Of a DNA stretch of 34,741 nt, positions 23,815 through 30,118 are shown piece by piece (positions within the stretch are counted from its first letter, which is position 1; each line of letters opens with the position of its first letter). The position numbers were made by a program, and so were the translations under genes. The notes under the pieces are model-generated. The model ran no database searches. It saw nothing but the letters and a program-made list of their open reading frames with translations, and had not been told where the DNA came from. Origin of the DNA: UBA1206 sp045600105 (GTDB taxonomy: Bacteria > Bacillota > Clostridia > Oscillospirales > CAG-382); NCBI GenBank assembly GCA_045600105.1, contig JAZRXG010000023.1, positions 1 through 34,741 on the forward strand, written 5' to 3'.

Positions 23815-24558
23815 ATGCGGGCGGGCGCACAGCTTTACACGGTGAGGGATTTCTGCCTGACACTTCCCGATTTTGCCGAAACGCTGAAAAGAGTGGCGTC
23901 GATGGGCTATAAGACGGTTCAGGTCTCGGGGACCTGCCCCTATGACGCCGAATGGCTTAAAAACGAGCTTGCGAAAAACGGTCTTGAATGCGTCATCACG
24001 CATATCCCGCCTGCTCGTCTTGTGAACGAAACCGAAAAGGTCGCGTCTGAACACGCCGTCTTCGGCACCCGTTACGTCGGGCTCGGTTATTACTCGTTCA
24101 CCGACGAAGCAAGCTACGACTCGTTTGTAAAAACGTACGGACGCGTCGCGGACGAGCTGAAAAAGAATGACAAATACTTTATGTATCACAACCATCTGTC
24201 CGAGCTCGGACGTGTGGGAAACGATCAGGTGCTCCGCCGGCTGTCGCACGACTTTGCTCCCGACGTGATGGGCTTCACGCTCGATACATATTGGATCAAA
24301 GCCGCCGGAAACGACCCCGTTTCGTGGATAAAAGAGCTTTCCGGCAGAGTGCCGTGCGTGCACCTCAAGGACTACGGAGACGGAGGCAGGATGGAAGCTC
24401 TCGGAGAGGGAAGCATCGATTTTGAAAAGGTGCTTGCCGCGTCTTCCGACGCGGGGACCGGGTACCTGCTCGTCGAGCAGGACGACTGCGGCGGCCGCGA
24501 TCCGTTCGCCTGCCTCGAAAAAAGCCTCGCGTATCTTCATTCATTGGGAATAGAATAA
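23815..24558 (+). CDS. Sugar phosphate isomerase/epimerase (xylose-isomerase-like TIM barrel)
   Basis: The 247-residue protein matches the AP-endonuclease-2/xylose-isomerase-like family: AGAQLYTVRD at the start, YMYHNHLSEL near 122, GFTLDTYW near 152, CVHLKDYGDG near 180 and YLLVEQDDC near 219 carry the expected His, Asp and Glu metal ligands. Relatives isomerise sugars or inositol derivatives in the cytoplasm. The start codon lies 1 nt after the stop of the DUF4855 lipoprotein gene, so translation is probably coupled; this suggests it processes a sugar released or captured by that surface system. It is a separate and shorter paralogue type of the barrel fused in the gene at 210-2762. Confidence 0.87.
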   Translation: MRAGAQLYTVRDFCLTLPDFAETLKRVASMGYKTVQVSGTCPYDAEWLKNELAKNGLECVITHIPPARLVNETEKVASEHAVFGTRYVGLGYYSFTDEASYDSFVKTYGRVADELKKNDKYFMYHNHLSELGRVGNDQVLRRLSHDFAPDVMGFTLDTYWIKAAGNDPVSWIKELSGRVPCVHLKDYGDGGRMEALGEGSIDFEKVLAASSDAGTGYLLVEQDDCGGRDPFACLEKSLAYLHSLGIE

Positions 24559-24562
24559 GCAA

Positions 24563-24600
24563 AAAGGATTTCCGTTTTTATGCGGAAATCCTTTCCTGTT
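24563..24600. terminator. Bidirectional terminator between the isomerase and aquaporin genes
   Basis: A perfect 12-bp stem AAAGGATTTCCG/CGGAAATCCTTT has a T-rich tail on the plus strand and TTTTTGC on the minus strand, serving both convergent genes. Confidence 0.85.
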
Positions 24601-24621
24601 TACTTAAGGCTTAATGCTTTT

Positions 24622-25311
24622 TTATTTTTTCTTCGCGTCAAGCGCGTTGTAGCAGAGAGCAGCGAGAGCGCCGCCGACAGCGGGAGCCGCGATGAACACC
24701 CAAACGTTCTTGAGAGCGTCACCGCCTGCGAGGAGAGCGGGGCCGAAGGAACGGGCGGGGTTGACGGAAGTGCCGGTAAGACCGATGCCGAGGATGTGTA
24801 CGAGGGTGAGCGTGAGACCGATCACGATGCCCGCGACCGCGCCGTTTTCAACTTTGCTCGTAACGCCGAGGATGGCGAGCACGAAAACGAAAGTGAGGAT
24901 GACTTCGATGATGAGACCCGCGCCGATGCTGCCGTTCACTTTGACCAGACTGTTGGAGCCGAGGGCACCGGTCTTGTCGGTAAGATCAGCCATAGAGAAC
25001 ACACCTTTGAGTATGCCCGCGCCGGCGATCGCGCCGAGGAACTGAGCAAGGATGTAACAGCCGAACTCTTTGAGAGTCATCTTTTTGCTGACAAGCATAC
25101 CGATGGAAACCGCGGGGTTGATGTGGCAGCCCGAAATGTTTCCGATGGAGTACGCCATGGCGACGATAACGAGACCGAACGCGAGAGCGGTCAGAACGTA
25201 GCCGCCTCCGTTTACGGCGTCGCATCCGACGGTCATTGCCGTGCCGCAGCCGAATACGACGAGAACGGCGGTGCCGATGAATTCGGCGACCATTTTCTTG
25301 AACAAAGACAT
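24622..25311 (-). CDS. aqpZ: Aquaporin (MIP family water channel)
   Basis: The 229-residue protein has six membrane helices and two half-helix NPA motifs, HINPAVS at 63-69 and SVNPARS at 182-188. The selectivity filter residues fit Phe45, His172, Thr181 and Arg187, the narrow pattern of water channels, rather than the wider filter of glycerol facilitators. It should sit in the cytoplasmic membrane and balance water during osmotic change. The ATG at 25311 follows GGAGG, and a promoter lies at 25360-25388. It ends in the basic tail DAKKK. It is divergent from the spoVAD remnant and not obviously tied to it. Confidence 0.92.
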   Translation of the reverse strand: MSLFKKMVAEFIGTAVLVVFGCGTAMTVGCDAVNGGGYVLTALAFGLVIVAMAYSIGNISGCHINPAVSIGMLVSKKMTLKEFGCYILAQFLGAIAGAGILKGVFSMADLTDKTGALGSNSLVKVNGSIGAGLIIEVILTFVFVLAILGVTSKVENGAVAGIVIGLTLTLVHILGIGLTGTSVNPARSFGPALLAGGDALKNVWVFIAAPAVGGALAALCYNALDAKKK

Positions 25312-25359
25312 AAGAATACCTCCGTTAAAAATTTGATTTTATTTGGTTTTGCCTTAAAT

Positions 25360-25388
25360 ATTATATCATCCGTTTGCGCAAAATACAA
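25360..25388 (-). promoter_or_regulatory. Promoter of the aquaporin gene
   Basis: On the minus strand TTGTAT (25388-25383) and TATAAT (25365-25360) have a 17-bp spacer, about 50 nt before the ATG. Confidence 0.7.
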
Positions 25389-25423
25389 TAGAAACAGACG
25401 AAAAACAAACGTCGGAGGCAAAT

Positions 25424-26128
25424 TTGTTGAATAATATGACAAAAAAAGAATACATGAAGACCATTGAATTCAAAAACGCGTTCATCACGTCGTATTCTTC
25501 GGTGGCAGGCAAGCTCGAGGGCGAAGGACCGCTCGGCGGACTGTTCGATCACGTATGCAGCGACAGCTATTTCGGCAAAGAAACGTGGGAGCAGGCGGAA
25601 AGCGAGATGTCGCGCATCGCCATGAATCTGGCGCTCGCAAAGTCGTACCTCGGCGAAAACGGCGCGTCGCTCATCGTCGGCGGCGACCTGCTCGACCAAT
25701 GCACGGCGACGTCTTTCGCGGTTCAGACGTTCGAGTCGCCGTTTCTCGGCCTGTACGGCGCCTGCTCCACCGCGGTCGAATCGCTGATAACGGGGAGCGC
25801 GTTCGTCGAAAACGGATATGCCCCAAATTGCTTGTGCGTCGCGTCGTCGCACTTCTGCTCGTCCGAAAAACAGTTCCGCTTCCCGCTCGGATACGGCGCT
25901 CAGCGTCCTCCGGTGACGCAGAATACCGTTACGGGCGCCGGCGCGTTCCTTGTTGAACCCGTGTCTTCGGGCGTCAGGATACGCCGCGCAGCCGTCGGAC
26001 GGGTGACCGCCTGCGGCGTCACCGACGCCAACAATATGGGCTCGGCAATGGCACCTGTAAGTGTTAAACTTAGACCATATCCAATATGCCAAAAGGCGGT
26101 ATGCGTCTACAACACTTTACAAAAATAA
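25424..26128 (+). pseudogene. spoVAD: Stage V sporulation protein AD, truncated by foreign sequence after about 211 residues
   Basis: Residues 14-211 follow SpoVAD closely: VAGKLEGEGPLGGLFDH, FGKETWEQAESEMSR, VGGDLLDQCTATSF, YGACSTAVESL, SSHFCSSEKQFRFPLGYG, QRPP, and DANNMGSAMAP. SpoVAD is a thiolase-like-fold protein (about 340 residues) that binds dipicolinic acid for uptake into the spore core. The match stops at Pro211 (26056), where the family would continue with Ala-Ala; instead 23 unrelated residues lead to a stop at 26128. The C-terminal third is not found elsewhere in the window, and spoVAC and spoVAE are absent. A GGAGG site precedes the TTG at 25424; the next in-frame start choices are 25427 and 25436. 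Unless the insert can be removed, the product should be inactive. Confidence 0.85.
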
Positions 26129-26166
26129 AAATGCGAAGGAGGCCCGTAAATAAAGCAAAAGCCGGA

Positions 26167-26208
26167 CATATTGGGTATGAAAAAATCTAAAAACGGAGGC
26201 CCAATATG
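26167..26208 (+). promoter_or_regulatory. Hairpin over the tnpV start codon with overlapping leader ORF
   Basis: A perfect 9-bp inverted repeat, CATATTGGG (26167-26175) and CCCAATATG (26200-26208), puts the tnpV start codon in its 3' arm. A 10-codon leader ORF (MKKSKNGGPI, 26177-26209) runs through the loop and ends in ATGA overlapping that start, so ribosomes on the leader would open the hairpin. Confidence 0.5.
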
Positions 26209-26289
26209 ACCAGTATTTTTGAAAAAAACGGCGGAAATTTTTCGCAAGCCGGAGCGTATTTTTTGCCCGATTTGGAGGTGTCCGTATGA
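26206..26289 (+). pseudogene. N-terminal fragment of a TnpV-like protein (27 residues)
   Basis: The frame reads MTSIFEKNGGNFSQAGAYFL then PDLEVSV and stops. It resembles the start of TnpV proteins as I recall them (IFEQ-GGTY-…-GDYLLPNL). TnpV is normally 110-120 residues, so roughly 90 residues are missing. GGAGG lies 6 nt upstream of the ATG, and the stop overlaps the start of the next small ORF (ATGA), as if the operon structure was kept. TnpV is a protein of unknown function carried by Tn4451-like elements. Without a search the identification is moderate. Confidence 0.5.
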
Positions 26290-26453
26290 GCCGGAAGCAG
26301 TTTCACCGCATGCCGAAAGAAATCGTCGTCACGGTCAAAGAAAATCCGCTCGACGTCGAAGCGGCAAAGTACATAAAGCTTTTCAGCGCGGTGATCGCCG
26401 CCGATAAGAAGCAAAAGGAAAACCGGAAAAGCGCGTCACAATCGAAAACGTAA
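26286..26453 (+). CDS. Small basic protein, 55 residues, unknown function
   Basis: The ORF starts at an ATG with GGAGGTG 5 nt upstream, overlaps the end of the TnpV fragment, and ends at 26453. The peptide starts MSRKQFHRMPKEIVVTVKEN, contains a central amphipathic helix (LDVEAAKYIKLFSAVIAADKK) and ends with a Lys/Ser-rich tail. It has no membrane segment. It is followed by a strong terminator, so it is the last gene of the element operon. I do not recognise a family; the position suggests an accessory small protein of an integrative element. Confidence 0.5.
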   Translation: MSRKQFHRMPKEIVVTVKENPLDVEAAKYIKLFSAVIAADKKQKENRKSASQSKT

Positions 26454-26476
26454 TGGACAAGCTTGTCTCAATCTGA

Positions 26477-26502
26477 GGTCTCCGTGAAAACGGAGACCAT
26501 TT
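26477..26502 (+). terminator. Rho-independent terminator after the 55-residue ORF
   Basis: A perfect 8-bp stem GGTCTCCG/CGGAGACC with a TGAAAA loop is followed by ATTTTCC. Confidence 0.75.
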
Positions 26503-26560
26503 TCCGTATGCCGGACGTGCGTCTTAATAAAACTTTATAAAAAACTCAATTTTTGATAAA

Positions 26561-26589
26561 TTGCATTTTAAGGCACGTAAGAGTATAAT
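26561..26589 (+). promoter_or_regulatory. Promoter of the acyltransferase/DUF6320 operon
   Basis: TTGCAT (26561-26566) and TATAAT (26584-26589) have a 17-bp spacer. Confidence 0.7.
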
Positions 26590-26614
26590 CAAAAGTGTAA
26601 ACGGAGGTGAAACA

Positions 26615-27895
26615 ATGTCCGAAAAAACCTGGTTCAAGCTTGATAACGCGGCAAACATATATCCGCCCACTCATTCAAAAAACTGGGCGGCGATGTTCAG
26701 ACTTTCGGCGACTCTGAACGAAGATATCGACATCGAAATACTCAAAACGTCACTCGAACACGCTCTCGTCCGCTTTCCGTCGTTCTCGTGCAGACTGAAA
26801 CGCGGGTTTTTCTGGTATTATTTCGACCATATAAGCGGTATTCCGCCGATAAAGGAAGACGTCAGAAATCCGATGGCGTATCTGCGTCTCAAGGACAACC
26901 GCTATTTTATGTTTTCGGTACGCTATTATCGGAACCGCGTATCGCTCGAATTCTTCCACGCTGTCACCGACGGTATGGGCGGGCTCACTTTTCTGCTTTC
27001 GATAGTGCGTGAATACCTGCGTCTGCGGTATGGAGAAGATATCCCCGTCACGGACAAGATCCTCTCCTGCTCCGATTCTCCGTCGCCTGAAGAATATGAG
27101 GATTCCTTTTTGAAATACGCGCGAAAGCATACGATAAGCCGTTCCGAGCCGACGGCGTATCACCCGACAGGTACTCCCGTCGCAAGGCACGATATGCTCA
27201 TAACGTCGGGCAAGGTCGATACGGCGTCGCTGAAAGAACTTGCGAAAAGCTACGGCGTCACTGTCGGGGTGCTGCTCGCGGCGATACTCAACTATTCGGT
27301 CTATCAAAAACAGATGACCGAAAAAAGCGCTTTTCTTCGCAAAAAATGGGCAAAAGTCTCGGTCCCCGTCAATCTGCGCAGATTTTATCCCACAAAAACG
27401 CTCCGCAATTTCTCGTCATACATCAATCCCGGAATCGATCCGAAGCTCGGCGAATACACGTTTGACGAGATCCTCGTGCAGGTAAAGAGCGCCATGGATA
27501 TGTACGTCAACGAAAAGCAGCTCAACGGCAGATTTTCGAGCAACGTGTCGGCGCAAAGACTTTGGCCTGTACGTGCAATGCCGCTGTTTATAAAGTCGCC
27601 GGTGCTCAAATGCGCTTATCTCATCAACGGCGACAGATATCTGTCGTCAACGATCACCAATCTCGGACAGATATATATTCCCGAAGAAATGGAAAAATAT
27701 CTGACACGCCTTGATTTTATACTCGGTCAGCCGGGAGTGAGAAGAAGCGACTGCGCCGTCATAAGCTGCGGCGGAAACACTTATATCAACTTTTCGCGTA
27801 CCTTTGCCGAAGCGGATATAGAACGCCGCTTCTTCACGTTCCTCGTAAAAAACGGGGTAAAGGTATTCATCGAAAGCAACGGGAGGTGCCTGTAA
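26615..27895 (+). CDS. Condensation-fold acyltransferase (alcohol acetyltransferase-like)
   Basis: The 426-residue protein has the chloramphenicol-acetyltransferase/condensation fold. The catalytic motif reads FFHAVTDGMGG (about residue 113), the HxxxDG active site with its general-base His. Two halves are visible: residues 1-190 with the active site and 215-420 with VPVNLRRFYPTKTLRNFSSY, which resembles the second motif of alcohol O-acetyltransferase-like proteins. It is cytoplasmic and probably uses an acyl-CoA donor; the acceptor is unknown. The ATG at 26615 follows GGAGGTG; the open frame back to 26561 covers the promoter and is not used. Its stop overlaps the next start (TAATG), so the two are coupled. 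Confidence 0.78.
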   Translation: MSEKTWFKLDNAANIYPPTHSKNWAAMFRLSATLNEDIDIEILKTSLEHALVRFPSFSCRLKRGFFWYYFDHISGIPPIKEDVRNPMAYLRLKDNRYFMFSVRYYRNRVSLEFFHAVTDGMGGLTFLLSIVREYLRLRYGEDIPVTDKILSCSDSPSPEEYEDSFLKYARKHTISRSEPTAYHPTGTPVARHDMLITSGKVDTASLKELAKSYGVTVGVLLAAILNYSVYQKQMTEKSAFLRKKWAKVSVPVNLRRFYPTKTLRNFSSYINPGIDPKLGEYTFDEILVQVKSAMDMYVNEKQLNGRFSSNVSAQRLWPVRAMPLFIKSPVLKCAYLINGDRYLSSTITNLGQIYIPEEMEKYLTRLDFILGQPGVRRSDCAVISCGGNTYINFSRTFAEADIERRFFTFLVKNGVKVFIESNGRCL

Positions 27896-28605
27896 TGTCA
27901 TATTGCGTACACTGCGGAGTGGAACTCGCCGACAGCGAGGAAAAATGTCCGCTTTGTTTTACTCCGGTCTGTGACCCGTCAAGAACGGAAAAAAGCGGAG
28001 AAGTGCCGCTGTATCCCGAAAAGACCGAGTTTTTTCCGAGCCGGATAAACCGCCGCTTTCTTTCGTTTCTGTTTTCGCTGGCGCTTCTGATCCCGTTTGG
28101 GGTAGTAATCGTCATCGATTTGCTTACGGGCCCCGGTAAAATAACGTGGTCGCTCTACGTTCTCGGCGCCGAGATATGCCTTTGGACCGTTTTCGTTTTT
28201 CCGGTACTGTGTTCGAAAATTTCGGTATATGTTTACATACTGCTCGATTACGGCTCCGCGTGTCTGTACCTGCTTCTTATTGAGACCGCTGCAGAAAAAA
28301 GCGGCTGGTTCGTTCCGCTCGCTTTGCCGCTCACTCTTTCGGCTTGCGCCGCGACGCTTATATGCGCGTTTATTCTGCGAAGGAAAAAATGCGGAACTAT
28401 AGAAAAACTCGGCTGGAGCTGGTTCGTCGTCTCGTTCCTCGTGACCGGTGTCGACGTTCTCATAAAGCACTACGTTTCGTCTTCGTTCGTCCCCGGATGG
28501 TCGCTCTGCGCGGCAGCCCCACTCATCGTGTTCAGCATACTTCTCATAATCATTTCAAAAAGCGCACGGGTCAACGAATGGATAAAGAAAAACCTATTTG
28601 TATAA
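27895..28605 (+). CDS. Zinc-ribbon membrane protein (DUF6320-like)
   Basis: The 236-residue protein starts with a zinc ribbon (YCVHCGVELADSEEKCPLCF, four Cys), a linker, and then about six hydrophobic segments from residue 55 to 225. The layout, together with the acyltransferase upstream, matches what I recall as the DUF6320 family of Clostridia. Function is unknown; a partner that presents or moves the acylated product at the membrane is one possibility. GGGAGGTG lies 6 nt before the ATG, which overlaps the previous stop by one base. A strong terminator follows. Confidence 0.75.
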   Translation: MSYCVHCGVELADSEEKCPLCFTPVCDPSRTEKSGEVPLYPEKTEFFPSRINRRFLSFLFSLALLIPFGVVIVIDLLTGPGKITWSLYVLGAEICLWTVFVFPVLCSKISVYVYILLDYGSACLYLLLIETAAEKSGWFVPLALPLTLSACAATLICAFILRRKKCGTIEKLGWSWFVVSFLVTGVDVLIKHYVSSSFVPGWSLCAAAPLIVFSILLIIISKSARVNEWIKKNLFV

Positions 28606-28666
28606 CGTCTCATAAGAAAAACACTTGCCGCGCATCACGGCAGACGCCATACATTTTTTACCCGGC

Positions 28667-28706
28667 ATCCCTTGATTTCCACCGATAATCAAGGGATACC
28701 TTTTTT
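28667..28706 (+). terminator. Rho-independent terminator of the acyltransferase/DUF6320 operon
   Basis: A perfect stem ATCCCTTGATT/AATCAAGGGAT is followed by ACC and six T. Confidence 0.88.
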
Positions 28707-28737
28707 CTTTGAAATCCACTATATACGGCCACCAAAA

Positions 28738-28772
28738 AAGTCAAGTACGATTTGCTGAATCGTAATTGACTT
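28738..28772. repeat. 15-bp inverted repeat in the AT-rich gap before the SIR2 gene
   Basis: AAGTCAAGTACGATT and AATCGTAATTGACTT pair with one mismatch around a TGCTG loop. It has no U-run. It could mark an element end, an operator or a cruciform. The rest of 28773-29060 holds no clear gene; a minus-strand GGAGGCCCG motif at 28967-28975 repeats the ribosome-binding-site sequence seen in the element at 26138. Confidence 0.45.
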
Positions 28773-29062
28773 AATTGAAAATGTGTGTTGATAATTATGA
28801 TGGTTCTGAATAGCCGTATCAAACTCGGCCGTATTGCTTGACATATTTTGTGCCAACAAGCGGCTTCATGACTTTTTATATCAAAATTATGCAGCACTCC
28901 ATTCGCAGTCTTGTACTGACATATCGACAAAATTGCATTTTTTCAATGTTCGTTTTTAACGGGCCTCCTTGCCGCCGATGAGAATGTGGCGTATTTACAA
29001 CACATTTGAGTAAAAAATCAATGTATCTGATTTGTTTTCGTTTGCATATTTACTTATCTGCA

Positions 29063-29091
29063 TTGACTTTTCAATATGACATTGGTATAAT
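29063..29091 (+). promoter_or_regulatory. Consensus promoter of the SIR2/BspA-like operon
   Basis: TTGACT (29063-29068) and TATAAT (29086-29091) have a 17-bp spacer. The leader to the start codon is about 78 nt. Confidence 0.8.
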
Positions 29092-29175
29092 ATACAAGTA
29101 AAAAAATTATTATTGAAGTGGAGTTCACATTTCGAGCAGAACGGCAAGCAAAGATAAATAGAGGAGCAAGCGACG

Positions 29176-30111
29176 GTGATTATGAAAGAAAAGCTTATAA
29201 TTAATCCGCAGGAATTCCCTAAGGTATTGTTTCTCGGAAACGGAATAAATAAACTTTCGGAAAGCGGCCTGAGTTGGAAAAGCTTGCTTAGCAAGCTGAA
29301 CGTCAATGTAGATAAGAATGATCTTACTGGGATTCCTTACGCAATGCAGCCGGAAGCCGTATGCGGCGGCGACATAGAGTATGTGCAACGAGTGATTGCG
29401 TCAGAAATAGAGGACTGCAAACCACATCAACTTTTGGAAGAACTGCTGTCTTTTCCTTTCGACGCAGTCATCACGACGAATTATACGTATGAAATCGAAA
29501 AAATACTATCCGATAAGCTATGGTCAAAGTATCAAAGGCAAAATAGTTTTACTGTTTTGAGCGGCAGCCATCATACAAGCAGCAATACCAATATCTGCAA
29601 TGTCGTTCACATAAAAAACCGCGGAACAGTTCCGGTTTTTCACATTCACGGGGAACGCGAACGAAAAAAATCGATGATTCTCAGCTATTACAGTTACGCA
29701 AGTTCCGTTTATCAGCTTAATGATTACAGCAGAAAAATGAAGAACTATCTGCAGGACGCGCAGAACGAGCAAAAAGCGATTGAATGCCAATGCTGGCTTG
29801 ATTATTTTTTGCTTGGAGATGTCTACGCCGTCGGCTTTGGGTTTGACCTTTCGGAATTCGATATATGGTGGGCAATAGAACGCAAAGCAAGAGAAAATGC
29901 AAATCATGGTGTACTGGTTGCATATCTGGAAGCGGAAAACCCTGATTTACTGCCGCAGACCGTTCTTTTGACCTCATTGAAAGCAACTTGCAAATCGGTT
30001 AATACGGATAATGGATATGTGCAATACTATCATGATATCATTCATGATATAAAAGGCGTTTTTCAAAATGACGCCGAAAAACAAATATATAAATTCAAAC
30101 AAAGAGGATAG
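29176..30111 (+). CDS. Stand-alone SIR2-like domain protein (possible NAD-consuming defence protein)
   Basis: The 311-residue protein carries the SIR2-like core: FLGNGINKL (15-30) for NAD binding, DAVITTNYTYEIEKIL (about 97) with the Asn of the TN motif, VFHIHGER (about 156) with the catalytic-position His, and GDVYAVGFGFDLSEFDIWW (about 215) closing the NAD pocket. It lacks the zinc-binding Cys module of protein deacetylases. In Thoeris ThsA and DSR-type systems such domains degrade NAD during phage infection, so a defence role is plausible but unproven. The GTG at 29176 fits GAGGAG 9 nt upstream; ATG 29182 is the alternative. It is more AT-rich than the genes to its left and is followed 7 nt later by the BspA-like gene. 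Confidence 0.78.
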   Translation: MIMKEKLIINPQEFPKVLFLGNGINKLSESGLSWKSLLSKLNVNVDKNDLTGIPYAMQPEAVCGGDIEYVQRVIASEIEDCKPHQLLEELLSFPFDAVITTNYTYEIEKILSDKLWSKYQRQNSFTVLSGSHHTSSNTNICNVVHIKNRGTVPVFHIHGERERKKSMILSYYSYASSVYQLNDYSRKMKNYLQDAQNEQKAIECQCWLDYFLLGDVYAVGFGFDLSEFDIWWAIERKARENANHGVLVAYLEAENPDLLPQTVLLTSLKATCKSVNTDNGYVQYYHDIIHDIKGVFQNDAEKQIYKFKQRG

Positions 30112-30118
30112 GAATAAA

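Larger units (their letters stand above)
26057..26460 (+). mobile_element. End or remnant of an integrative element carrying TnpV-like coding sequence
   Basis: Sequence from the spoVAD break point onward is unlike spoVAD and contains short inverted repeats (CATAT-CC-AATATG-like, GCCAAAAGGC), two GGAGGCCC ribosome binding sites, two tiny leader ORFs and the N-terminus of a TnpV-type protein. TnpV genes occur on Tn4451-like and other large-serine-recombinase elements of gut Firmicutes. No recombinase gene is present here. The right boundary is not defined. Confidence 0.5.

Noticed and set aside
28658..28930. A 90-codon minus-strand frame in the AT-rich gap
   Set aside because: It uses a TTG with no ribosome binding site at the right distance, overlaps a terminator and an inverted repeat, and shows no family-like motif.
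26108..29010. ACAACAC motifs near 26110 and 28997 considered as matching attL and attR
   Set aside because: The shared stretch is too short and gapped, and spoVAD does not resume after the second one.
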